The notes beneath the pieces are model-generated. The model was given only the letters and a program-made list of their open reading frames with translations, was not told where the DNA came from and searched no databases. A DNA stretch of 64,000 nt from CADEEN01 sp963706685 (GTDB taxonomy: Bacteria; Pseudomonadota; Gammaproteobacteria; Burkholderiales; Burkholderiaceae_C), in the NCBI GenBank assembly GCA_963706685.1, contig CAVPMY010000009.1, forward strand, positions 1 to 64,000. Reading direction: 5' to 3'. The position numbers and the translations under genes are program-made. This document shows, piece by piece, positions 23,284 through 31,021 of the stretch. The stretch's first letter is position 1, and every line of letters begins with the position of its first letter.

Positions 23284-24240
23284 ATGACCCGCATCGCCCA
23301 ACGCACTGTGCTGTTTGCCGACTTGCGCGGCAGCACTTCCCTTTTCGAGCGGCTGGGCAATGCCGAAGCCACGTCGGTCATCACCCACACCGTGGCCCTG
23401 CTCGGCAACAGCGTCGATGCGCGCGGCGGGCGAGTCGTCAAGACCCTGGGCGACGGCCTGATGGCAGTGTTCGACACCTCGCCGCCGGGCATGCAGGCCG
23501 CAGCGCTGATGCACGAGTCGCTCGAGGGCCTGGTCCAGCGAGGCAGCGAGCATGGCGCGTCGGCGGGCTTGCGCGGTCTTCGCTTGCAGGTCGCGCTGGC
23601 GCGTGGCGAGGTGGTTGAAATGGGCGGCGATTGTTTCGGCGATGCCGTCAACGTGGCGGCGCGCCTGCTCGACCATGCCGGCGACAACGAGACCCTGGTC
23701 ACCGACGAGGTCTTCGGCGGCCTGCCCAGGCCCGACCAGCAGCGATTTCGCAGCCTCGACTGGATGCACTTGCGCGGCCGCGCCGAGCCGGTGCATGTGC
23801 ACCTGCTGGGCGGCAAGCGGCCGGCCTATGACGCTGCGGCCACGGCGTTCGGTGCCGTGATGACGCCGATGCAGGAGCCCGAAGGCATCCGCTTGACCTG
23901 GCGCCGCACGCGTCGCCTGATGACCAGCGATCGCCTGCCGATGGTGATGGGCCGCAGCGCACAGAGCGCTTTCTGCGTCGAGGACTCGCGGGTCTCGCGC
24001 CAGCACGCCCGCATCGATTGGCAAGGCGGCGTGTTCTCGCTGGTCGATCTCAGCATCAACGGCACCTTCGTGCGCTTCACCGGCAGCGACGAGGTGCTGA
24101 GCTTGAAGCGCGGCACCTGCACGTTGCACGGCAGTGGCGTCATCGGCTTGGGCGGCTCGCCAGCCGACGTCAGCGCGGCAACGGTGAAGTTCGAAGTCGT
24201 CCACTTCGGCGACACGCAGCCCATCGACACGCAGAATTGA
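23284..24240 (+). CDS. Class III nucleotidyl cyclase with C-terminal FHA domain
   Basis: A soluble signalling protein of 318 residues. The N-terminal cyclase domain has metal-binding aspartates D13 (FADLRG) and D57 (KTLGDG), the lysine K53 that usually specifies ATP, and the transition-state pair N123 and R127 in NVAAR. All catalytic positions that I can check are present, so an active adenylate cyclase is likely. Residues about 215-305 form an FHA domain: GRS at 223-225, SRQHARID at 238-245 and SINGTF at 257-262, which should bind phosphothreonine. No sensor or membrane segment is seen. It follows rpoD by 22 bases, suggesting co-transcription. Confidence 0.85.
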   Translation: MTRIAQRTVLFADLRGSTSLFERLGNAEATSVITHTVALLGNSVDARGGRVVKTLGDGLMAVFDTSPPGMQAAALMHESLEGLVQRGSEHGASAGLRGLRLQVALARGEVVEMGGDCFGDAVNVAARLLDHAGDNETLVTDEVFGGLPRPDQQRFRSLDWMHLRGRAEPVHVHLLGGKRPAYDAAATAFGAVMTPMQEPEGIRLTWRRTRRLMTSDRLPMVMGRSAQSAFCVEDSRVSRQHARIDWQGGVFSLVDLSINGTFVRFTGSDEVLSLKRGTCTLHGSGVIGLGGSPADVSAATVKFEVVHFGDTQPIDTQN

Positions 24241-24284
24241 TCGCCGTCAGGGGCGTCAGCGTTGATCGCTGACAATCCCGGCCC

Positions 24285-25382
24285 ATGTCCTTCGCTACCG
24301 AACCCGCGCTCAGCCACGGCACGCCCGCGTGCACGGCCGTCCTGCTGGTCAACCTCGGCACGCCCGACGAACCCACCGCGGCTGCGCTGCGCCGCTACCT
24401 GCGCGAATTCCTGTCCGACCCGCGCGTGGTCGAGATCCCCCGCATCGCCTGGTGGCCGATCCTTCACGGCATCATCTTGAACACGCGGCCGGCCAAGTCC
24501 GCCGCCAAGTACGCCACCGTCTGGACGCCCGAGGGCTCGCCACTGGCGGTGTGGACGGCCAAACAAGCCACGCTGCTGCAGGGCTACCTGGGCGAGCGCG
24601 GCATGCCGCCGCCGCAATTGCTGGTGCGCCATGCGATGCGTTATGGCAACCCGTCCGTGGCCTCGGTGCTCGATGAACTCAAGGCCCTCAACGCGACGCG
24701 CATCCTGGTGCTGCCGCTGTACCCGCAATACGCGGCCGCGACCACGGCCAGCGTCAATGACGCCGTCATGGCCTGGGCCCAGCGGCAGCGCCGTCAGCCC
24801 GAGCTGCGTTTCGTGCAGCGCTACCACGATGACGCGGGCTACATCGGTGCGCTGGTGCAGCGCGTGCGCAGCCATTGGCAGGCCAACGGCCGCGGCGACA
24901 AGCTGGTCTTCAGCTTTCACGGCGTGCCCGAGCGCTCGCTGCTGCTCGGCGACCCCTACCATTGCGAGTGTCACCAGACCGCACGGCTGCTGGCCGAGCG
25001 ACTGGGGTTGAAGCAGAACGATTGGCTGGTCACGTTCCAGTCGCGTTTCGGCAAAGCGAAGTGGCTCGAGCCGTATACCGAGCCGACACTGATCGATCTG
25101 GCGCGTCAGGGCGTGACGCGCGTCGACGTGATGTGTCCGGGCTTCACGTCGGACTGCCTCGAAACGCTCGAAGAGATTGCGCAGGAAGCGCGCCAGGCCT
25201 TTCTCGGCGCAGGTGGGCGAGGCTTCGAATACATCCCCGCGCTCAACGACCAGCATGAGTGGATTGCAGCGCTGGCCGGCATCGCGATGCGGCATCTGCA
25301 GGGCTGGGAGATCGCAGCGGCCGACGCGGCAATGCTGCAGGCACAGCGCGCACGGGCAATGGCGATGGGCGCCCGCAACTGA
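24285..25382 (+). CDS. hemH: Ferrochelatase
   Basis: A protein of 365 residues that inserts ferrous iron into protoporphyrin IX in the last step of haem synthesis. The sequence has the family start VLLVNLGTPDEP, RYLREFLSDPRVVEIPR, PLYPQYAAATTASV, the signature FSFHGVPERSLLLGDPYHCECHQTA with the catalytic histidine, and the end CPGFTSDCLETLEEIA with the conserved glutamate. The hemH-hslR-grpE-dnaK-dnaJ order is common in Burkholderiales. Confidence 0.95.
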   Translation: MSFATEPALSHGTPACTAVLLVNLGTPDEPTAAALRRYLREFLSDPRVVEIPRIAWWPILHGIILNTRPAKSAAKYATVWTPEGSPLAVWTAKQATLLQGYLGERGMPPPQLLVRHAMRYGNPSVASVLDELKALNATRILVLPLYPQYAAATTASVNDAVMAWAQRQRRQPELRFVQRYHDDAGYIGALVQRVRSHWQANGRGDKLVFSFHGVPERSLLLGDPYHCECHQTARLLAERLGLKQNDWLVTFQSRFGKAKWLEPYTEPTLIDLARQGVTRVDVMCPGFTSDCLETLEEIAQEARQAFLGAGGRGFEYIPALNDQHEWIAALAGIAMRHLQGWEIAAADAAMLQAQRARAMAMGARN

Positions 25383-25495
25383 CCTATGTCGGCGCGCGCA
25401 GGCGCAGCGCCTTGGCGATTCGTGGCACCGTCAGATCCGCCAGCGGCGATCATGCCCCGTTGCACCAGCCCCTTCGACCGGGGTGAGTACCTAGA

Positions 25496-25912
25496 ATGCT
25501 GGCCATGCGTTTGGACAAATGGCTCTGGGCGACGCGCCTGTTCAAGACCCGCGGCCTGGCCGCCGATGCGGCCGATCGAGATCGCGTGCGGGTCAATGAA
25601 CTGCCCGCCAAACCGGCGCGTGAATTGCGCATTGGTGACCGCGTGGCCCTGCGGCAAGAGGGTGGATTGCTGCGTACGGTGGTGGTGCGCGGCCTGTCTG
25701 CGGTTCGTGGCCCGGCACCGGTGGCCCAAACGCTCTACGAAGAAACGCCGGAAAGCCTGGCCGCTCGCGCCCAGGCCGCCAAGGCACGCCGCTTGGCGCC
25801 GGAGCCCGCAGACGCCCTGACCCAGGGCCGCCCGACCAAGCGCGATCGGCGCGAAATAGAGCGCGCGGGTGCGGGCTGGCAGCGCTGGAGTGCCTCGCTC
25901 GACGATCGCTGA
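25496..25912 (+). CDS. hslR: S4-domain RNA-binding heat-shock protein (Hsp15)
   Basis: A basic protein of 138 residues with an S4 RNA-binding domain at the N-terminus (MRLDKWLWATRLFKTRGLA through NELPAKPARELRIGDRV). A lysine/arginine-rich tail (QGRPTKRDRREIERA) resembles Hsp15. Hsp15 binds 50S subunits still carrying nascent chains after heat stress and helps recycle them. ATG 25496 has a GGGTGAG at suitable spacing; an ATG three codons later is possible. It lies directly upstream of the heat-shock chaperone genes. Confidence 0.85.
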   Translation: MLAMRLDKWLWATRLFKTRGLAADAADRDRVRVNELPAKPARELRIGDRVALRQEGGLLRTVVVRGLSAVRGPAPVAQTLYEETPESLAARAQAAKARRLAPEPADALTQGRPTKRDRREIERAGAGWQRWSASLDDR

Positions 25913-25937
25913 AAAGCGCAAAAATTGCTGACACCCT

Positions 25938-25965
25938 CTTGAATAGCGGCCTCGGCGCCCCATGT
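25938..25965 (+). promoter_or_regulatory. Sigma32 heat-shock promoter of grpE
   Basis: CTTGAAT (25938-25944) and CCCCATGT (25958-25965) are separated by 13 bases. This matches the sigma32 consensus CTTGAAA-N13-CCCCATNT at all but one base. It lies 28 bases before the grpE start, the expected place for a heat-shock promoter. RpoH binding is inferred from the consensus. Confidence 0.8.
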
Positions 25966-25992
25966 GCGCGCGAGCGCCCAAATTTCACTGCC

Positions 25993-26535
25993 ATGAACAA
26001 CGAACCCATCGAGCCCTACCTCACACCGCCGGCGCAGCCTGCGGCGGACGATCCGGCGCCCGTGCAGGCTGAAACGGCCGCGGAAGCCCAGCTTACCGAA
26101 CTGCAGACGCAGGTTTCAACGTTGAACGACGCGTTTCTGCGCGCCAAGGCCGAGGCCGAAAACGTCCGCCGTCGTTCCGAGGAGGAAGTCAGCAAGGCGC
26201 GCAAGTTCGGTATCGAGTCGTTCGCCGAAAGCCTGCTGCCGGTGATGGACAGCCTGCAGGCCGCCATCGCCCAGCCCGAAGCCAGCACGCCGCAGGTGCT
26301 CGAGGGCGTGCACGCAACGCTGCGTCAGTTGAGCGCAGCGCTCGAACGCAACAAAGTGATCGAAGTGGCGCCGCCACCCGGCACCCGGTTCGATCCGCAT
26401 CAGCACCAGGCCATCAGCGTGGTGCCGGCCGAGCAGGACGCCAACACGGTGGTGGCCGTGCTGCAAAAAGGCTACCTGATCGCCGACCGCGTGCTGCGCC
26501 CGGCGCTGGTCACCGTGGCCGGGCCGAAGACCTAA
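25993..26535 (+). CDS. grpE: Nucleotide exchange factor GrpE
   Basis: A protein of 180 residues that releases ADP from DnaK. It has a variable acidic and proline-rich start, a long coiled coil (AEAQLTELQTQVSTLNDAFLRAKAEAE), the conserved RRRSEEEVSKARKFGIESFAESLLPVMDSL block, and the beta-domain end HQAISVVPAEQDANTVVAVLQKGYLIADRVLRPA. ATG 25993 is chosen because upstream residues overlap the heat-shock promoter. It is followed after 82 bases by dnaK. Confidence 0.95.
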   Translation: MNNEPIEPYLTPPAQPAADDPAPVQAETAAEAQLTELQTQVSTLNDAFLRAKAEAENVRRRSEEEVSKARKFGIESFAESLLPVMDSLQAAIAQPEASTPQVLEGVHATLRQLSAALERNKVIEVAPPPGTRFDPHQHQAISVVPAEQDANTVVAVLQKGYLIADRVLRPALVTVAGPKT

Positions 26536-26551
26536 TTCACACCGCGTGTGC

Positions 26552-26579
26552 CTTGAAAGCGGCGCACTTATCCACAACT
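26552..26579 (+). promoter_or_regulatory. Second sigma32-like promoter, upstream of dnaK
   Basis: A perfect CTTGAAA (26552-26558) is followed after 13 bases by CCACAACT (26572-26579), a partial match to CCCCATNT. It lies in the short gap between grpE and dnaK, 38 bases before the dnaK start. It would allow dnaK to be expressed separately from grpE during heat shock. Confidence 0.5.
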
Positions 26580-26617
26580 CAAAGGCAAGCGGACACCCGT
26601 ACTCAGGAGCAACCCAA

Positions 26618-28573
26618 ATGGCAAAGATCATCGGCATCGACCTCGGCACCACGAACTCGTGCGTGGCCATCATGGAAGGCAACACGACCAAGGTGATCGA
26701 GAACAGCGAGGGCGCCCGCACCACGCCGTCGATCATCGCCTACCAGGAAGACGGCGAGGTGCTGGTCGGCGCGTCGGCCAAGCGCCAGGCCGTGACCAAC
26801 CCGAGGAACACGTTGTATGCCGTCAAGCGCCTGATCGGCCGCAAGTTCACCGAAGGCGAAGTGCAAAAGGACATCGGCCTGATGCCCTACAAGATCGCGG
26901 CTGCCGACAACGGCGACGCCTGGGTCGAGGTGCGCGGCAAGAAGCTGGCGCCGCCGCAGGTCAGCGCCGAAGTGCTGCGCAAGATGAAGAAGACGGCCGA
27001 GGACTATCTCGGCGAAGAGATCACCGAGGCGGTGATCACGGTGCCGGCGTACTTCAACGACAGCCAGCGCCAGGCGACCAAGGACGCCGGCCGCATCGCC
27101 GGCCTGGACGTCAAGCGCATCATCAACGAGCCGACGGCAGCCGCATTGGCGTTCGGCCTCGACAAGCACGGCAAGGGCGATCGCAAGATCGCCGTCTATG
27201 ACCTGGGCGGCGGCACCTTCGACATCTCGATCATCGAGATCGCCGACGTCGACGGCGAGATGCAGTTCGAGGTGCTGTCGACCAACGGCGACACCTTCCT
27301 CGGCGGCGAGGATTTCGACCAGCGCGTCATCGACTACATCATTGCCGAGTTCAAGAAGGACCAGGCCGTCGATCTGTCCAAGGACGTGCTGGCATTGCAG
27401 CGCCTGAAGGAAGCCGCCGAAAAGGCCAAGATCGAGCTGTCGTCGTCGACGCAGACCGACATCAATCTGCCCTACATCACGGCCGATGCGAGCGGGCCGA
27501 AGCACTTGAATCTGAAGCTGACGCGCGCCAAGCTCGAGTCGCTGGTCGAGGACCTGATCGACAAGACGATCCGTCCGTGCGAGATCGCAATCAAGGACGC
27601 CGGCGTCAAGACCAGCGAAATCGACGACGTGATCATGGTCGGCGGCATGACGCGCATGCCGCGCGTGCAGGAGCAGGTGAAGGGTTTCTTCGGCAAGGAG
27701 CCGCGCAAGGACGTCAACCCCGACGAGGCGGTGGCCGTGGGTGCCGCGATACAGGGCCAGGTGCTCGGTGGCGACCGCAAGGACGTGCTGCTGCTCGACG
27801 TGACGCCGCTGTCGCTGGGCATCGAAACGCTCGGCGGCGTGATGACCAAGATGATCAAGAAGAACACGACGATCCCGACCAAGTTCAGCCAGGTGTTTTC
27901 CACCGCCGACGACAACCAGCCGGCGGTGACGATCAAGTGCTACCAGGGCGAGCGCGAGATGGCCGCGGGCAACAAGTCGCTCGGCGAATTCAACCTCGAA
28001 GGCATTCCGCCGGCGCCGCGCGGCCTGCCGCAGATCGAGGTCACCTTCGACATCGACGCCAACGGCATCCTGCATGTCAACGCCAAGGACAAGGGCACCG
28101 GCAAGGAGAACAAGATCACGATCAAGGCCAACTCGGGCTTGAGCGAGGCCGAGATCGAGAAGATGGTCAAGGACGCCGAGGCCAATGCCGACGAAGATAA
28201 GAAGAAGCTCGAACTGGTGCAGGCCCGCAACCATGCCGATGCGATGGTGCACAGCGTGAAGAAGACGCTGGCCGAGCACGGCAAGGATCTGGGCGACGAA
28301 GAGAAGACCAAGATCGAAGCGGCGATGAAGGAAGTCGAAGAAGCCATGAAGGGCGACGACAAGGACGACATCAGCGCCAAGACCGATTCGATGATGGCCG
28401 CGAGCCACAAGCTCTCGGAAAAGATGTACGCCGATGTGCAGAAGGCGGCGGCCGCGCAAGGCAACGCCGAAGCTGCACGGCCGGCCAACGATGCCTCGGA
28501 AGCCCGTGCCGGCAAACCAACGGAAGACGACGACGTGGTCGATGCAGAGATCAAAGAAGTCAAGAAAGGATAA
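26618..28573 (+). CDS. dnaK: Chaperone DnaK (Hsp70)
   Basis: A protein of 651 residues. The N-terminal ATPase domain starts KIIGIDLGTTNSCVAIMEG and contains AVITVPAYFNDSQRQATKDAG, the DLGGGTFDISIIEI phosphate-binding motif and VIMVGGMTRMPRVQ. The substrate domain contains LLLDVTPLSLGIETLGGVMT. The tail is rich in acidic residues and ends DDDVVDAEIKEVKK, as in Gram-negative DnaK. It folds proteins together with GrpE upstream and DnaJ downstream. The frame is intact. Confidence 0.98.
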   Translation: MAKIIGIDLGTTNSCVAIMEGNTTKVIENSEGARTTPSIIAYQEDGEVLVGASAKRQAVTNPRNTLYAVKRLIGRKFTEGEVQKDIGLMPYKIAAADNGDAWVEVRGKKLAPPQVSAEVLRKMKKTAEDYLGEEITEAVITVPAYFNDSQRQATKDAGRIAGLDVKRIINEPTAAALAFGLDKHGKGDRKIAVYDLGGGTFDISIIEIADVDGEMQFEVLSTNGDTFLGGEDFDQRVIDYIIAEFKKDQAVDLSKDVLALQRLKEAAEKAKIELSSSTQTDINLPYITADASGPKHLNLKLTRAKLESLVEDLIDKTIRPCEIAIKDAGVKTSEIDDVIMVGGMTRMPRVQEQVKGFFGKEPRKDVNPDEAVAVGAAIQGQVLGGDRKDVLLLDVTPLSLGIETLGGVMTKMIKKNTTIPTKFSQVFSTADDNQPAVTIKCYQGEREMAAGNKSLGEFNLEGIPPAPRGLPQIEVTFDIDANGILHVNAKDKGTGKENKITIKANSGLSEAEIEKMVKDAEANADEDKKKLELVQARNHADAMVHSVKKTLAEHGKDLGDEEKTKIEAAMKEVEEAMKGDDKDDISAKTDSMMAASHKLSEKMYADVQKAAAAQGNAEAARPANDASEARAGKPTEDDDVVDAEIKEVKKG

Positions 28574-28603
28574 GTCGGACGGGCTGCACCCGCCGTCTTA
28601 TCT

Positions 28604-28652
28604 CGCCGCGATGGAGCAGACGGGCCTTGCCCGCTGCTCATCGCGGCGTTTT
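28604..28652 (+). terminator. Hairpin terminator or attenuator between dnaK and dnaJ
   Basis: A strong nested hairpin. CGCCGCGATG (28604-28613) pairs with CATCGCGGCG (28639-28648), inner AGCAG pairs with CTGCT, and GGGC pairs with GCCC around a CTT loop. TTTT follows directly. The form is that of a rho-independent terminator. Its place between dnaK and dnaJ suggests partial termination, giving less dnaJ than dnaK mRNA. Confidence 0.7.
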
Positions 28653-28679
28653 CGCTGATTGCTGAGGGAACGCTGGAAC

Positions 28680-29834
28680 ATGGCCAAGCGCGATTACTAC
28701 GACATCCTCGGGCTGCCGAAGAACGCCTCCGAGGACGATATCAAGAAGGCCTACCGCAAGCTGGCCATGAAGCACCACCCTGACCGCAATCAGGGAGACA
28801 GCGCCAAGGTGTCCGAGGAAAAATTCAAGGAGGCCAAGGAGGCCTACGAGATCCTGTCGGAGCCCAAAAAACGCGCCGCTTATGACCAGTTTGGCCATCA
28901 AGGCGTCGATCCGAACATGGGCGGCTTTCGCGGTGGTCCAGGCGCCGAAGGCTTTGGTGGATTTGCCGAGGCCTTCGGCGATATCTTCGGCGACATCTTC
29001 GGCGGTGCAGCCGGCGCAGGCGCCCGGCGCGGCCCCAACGGCCAGCAGGTCTATCGTGGCGCCGACCTCTCGTACGCGCTCGAGATCACGCTGGAAGAAG
29101 CCGCGCTGGGCAAAGACACCCAGATCCGAATTCCGAGCTGGGACAACTGCGAAACCTGCAAGGGCACCGGCGCCAAGCCCGGCACATCGGTCAAGACCTG
29201 TCCGCAATGCAACGGCTCGGGTGCGGTGCATCTGCGACAAGGCTTTTTCTCGATCCAGCAAACCTGCCCGCAATGCCGCGGCGCCGGCAAGGTCATTCCC
29301 GACCCCTGCGCGACCTGCGCCGGTGCAGGCAAGGTGAAAAAGCAAAAGACGCTCGAGGTGAAGATTCCGGCGGGCATCAACGAAGGCATGCGCATCCGCT
29401 CGGCCGGCAACGGCGAGCCGGGCAGCAATGGCGGACCGCCGGGCGACCTGTACATCGAGATCCGCGTCAAGCAGCATGAAATGTTCGAGCGCGACGGCGA
29501 CGACCTGCATTGCACCGTGCCGGTGGGTCTGACGACCGCCGCGCTCGGCGGCTCGATCGAAGTACCGACGCTGGCCGGCAAGGTCGAGATCGAACTGCCC
29601 GAGAGCACGCAGCACGGCAAGACCTTTCGCTTGAAGGGCAAGGGCGTCAAGGGCCTGCGTTCGAGCTACCCGGGCGACCTGTACTGCCACGTCGTCGTGG
29701 AGACGCCGGTCAAGCTCACCGAGCACCAGAAAAAGCTGCTGCACGAACTCGACGAATCATTGCGCAAGGGCGGCGACCGGCATTCGCCCGACGACAAGAG
29801 CTGGGCCGATCGTGTCAAGGACATGTTCAAGTAG
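28680..29834 (+). CDS. dnaJ: Co-chaperone DnaJ (Hsp40)
   Basis: A full-length type I DnaJ of 384 residues. The J domain has HPD at residues 33-35, needed to stimulate DnaK ATPase. A Gly/Phe-rich region (about 80-125) is followed by four CxxCxGxG zinc motifs: CETCKGTG, CPQCNGSG, CPQCRGAG and CATCAGAG. The C-terminal substrate-binding domains end SWADRVKDMFK. It starts 106 bases after dnaK, past the hairpin, and ends 15 bases before the convergent radical SAM gene. Confidence 0.97.
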   Translation: MAKRDYYDILGLPKNASEDDIKKAYRKLAMKHHPDRNQGDSAKVSEEKFKEAKEAYEILSEPKKRAAYDQFGHQGVDPNMGGFRGGPGAEGFGGFAEAFGDIFGDIFGGAAGAGARRGPNGQQVYRGADLSYALEITLEEAALGKDTQIRIPSWDNCETCKGTGAKPGTSVKTCPQCNGSGAVHLRQGFFSIQQTCPQCRGAGKVIPDPCATCAGAGKVKKQKTLEVKIPAGINEGMRIRSAGNGEPGSNGGPPGDLYIEIRVKQHEMFERDGDDLHCTVPVGLTTAALGGSIEVPTLAGKVEIELPESTQHGKTFRLKGKGVKGLRSSYPGDLYCHVVVETPVKLTEHQKKLLHELDESLRKGGDRHSPDDKSWADRVKDMFK

Positions 29835-29849
29835 GCGCTGTCGACGGGC

Positions 29850-30941
29850 TCAGAACAGCTCGGCCTGCATTGCCTGATGGGCGGCTTGGCCTGAAGGACG
29901 ACGGAACGCCGAGAGATCGAGCGGCCGACGCTCGGTACTCAATCCGAGGCGTCGCGAAGCGCTGGTGAATCGCCGCGCCAGCAACTGCGCCCAGACGCCC
30001 TGCCCTGTCATGCGGGTCTGAAAGCGCGGGTCGTTGTCGCGCCCGCCGCGCAGGTCGTGGAGACGCGCCATGACCCGTGACGCACGATCCGGAAAATGCG
30101 TCTGCAACCATTGCTGGAACAGCGGGCTGACTTCCCAGGGCAGGCGCAGCATCGTGGCAAACGCCGAGGTGGCGCCTGCTGCATGCGCACGTTCGAGCAG
30201 GCGCTCGAGTTCGGGCTCGTTGACGAACGGAATCATCGGCGCGATGCTGATGCCGACCGGAATGCCTGCACGCGCCAGGGCTTCGATCGTCTTCATGCGT
30301 CGCTGCGGCGACGCCGCGCGAGGTTCCATGATGCGTGCCAGCGCACCGTCGAGCGTCGGCACCGAGACATACACCGCCGCCAGGTTGTCGCGCGCCAGCG
30401 GCGCGAGCAGGTCGATGTCGCGCTCGATACCCGAGGACTTGGTGACGATGGAAAACGCATGCCGGTACTCGGCCAGGACCTCGATCAGGCCCCGCGTGAT
30501 GCGCAGCCGTCGCTCGATGGGCTGGTAGGCGTCGGTCGCCGAACCGAGGTTCAACGACAGCGGCTCGTAGCCTGGCGCCGCGAGCGTCGCGCGCAGGCGC
30601 TCGACCGCATTGACCTTGGCGATGATCTTGGTTTCGAAGTCCAGGCCGGGCGAGAGGTTGAGATAGCTGTGCGTCGGCCGCGCAAAGCAATAGACGCAAC
30701 CATGCTCGCAGCCGCGGTAGGGGTTGATCGACAGATCGAAGGCGATATCCGGCGAGTCGTTTCCCGACAGGATCGACTTGACCTTCTGTTCGATGACCTG
30801 TGTGCCGGGCGCAGACTGATCTTCGAGCGCGGCTTGCTCCAGCGTGCCCCAGCCGTCATCGAACGATTCGTGATGCTCGGCGGTGAATCGATGCTCGATC
30901 GCCCACGCCGTGCCGCGGCCCTTGATCGCGGCGCGAGGCAT
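29850..30941 (-). CDS. PA0069-family radical SAM protein
   Basis: A radical SAM protein of 363 residues with the [4Fe-4S] motif CEHGCVYC (C78, C82, C85) after INPYRG, followed by FARPTHSYLNLSPGLDFETKI. It resembles the Pseudomonas PA0069 family, related to spore-photoproduct-lyase-like proteins; the reaction is not known. I place the start at ATG 30941 (MPRAAIKGRG, the usual family start) rather than ATG 30983, which abuts the operator and leaves no room for a ribosome-binding site. Just upstream is half of a LexA box, broken by an IS1595-type element. PA0069 itself is, from memory, a member of the P. aeruginosa SOS regulon, which fits the operator. Confidence 0.85.
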   Translation of the reverse strand: MPRAAIKGRGTAWAIEHRFTAEHHESFDDGWGTLEQAALEDQSAPGTQVIEQKVKSILSGNDSPDIAFDLSINPYRGCEHGCVYCFARPTHSYLNLSPGLDFETKIIAKVNAVERLRATLAAPGYEPLSLNLGSATDAYQPIERRLRITRGLIEVLAEYRHAFSIVTKSSGIERDIDLLAPLARDNLAAVYVSVPTLDGALARIMEPRAASPQRRMKTIEALARAGIPVGISIAPMIPFVNEPELERLLERAHAAGATSAFATMLRLPWEVSPLFQQWLQTHFPDRASRVMARLHDLRGGRDNDPRFQTRMTGQGVWAQLLARRFTSASRRLGLSTERRPLDLSAFRRPSGQAAHQAMQAELF

Positions 30942-30983
30942 GTAGACGAGGGTGGCAGGTAGCGATCGCTGTGTTGTCGGCAT

Positions 30984-30996
30984 ACTGTGAATATAT
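30984..30996. promoter_or_regulatory. Left half of a split LexA (SOS) operator
   Basis: ACTGT (30984-30988) plus the spacer GAATATAT (30989-30996). Joined to ACAGT at 32074-32078, with the insertion removed, it gives a perfect ACTGT-N8-ACAGT palindrome matching the SOS-box core CTGT-N8-ACAG. This half remains 43 bases upstream of the radical SAM start; its partner half is over 1 kb away beyond the element. Confidence 0.8.
30989..30996. repeat. Target-site duplication, left copy
   Basis: GAATATAT directly abuts the left inverted repeat and is repeated exactly at 32066-32073. Eight bases is the duplication length expected for the IS1595 family. Perfect identity suggests a fairly recent insertion. 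Confidence 0.9.
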
Positions 30997-31021
30997 ATGG
31001 GCTATCCACTTAGCTCCGCAG
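30997..31021 (+). repeat. Terminal inverted repeat, left
   Basis: Begins ATGGGCTATCCACTTAG and ends CTCCGCAG. It is the exact reverse complement of 32041-32065. The transposase stop codon (31002-31004) lies inside it, so the gene fills the element to its edge. Confidence 0.93.

Noticed and set aside
29850..30983. Start of the radical SAM gene at ATG 30983
   Set aside because: That ATG touches the LexA half-site and has no room for a ribosome-binding site; the family sequence begins at MPRAAIKGRG (30941).
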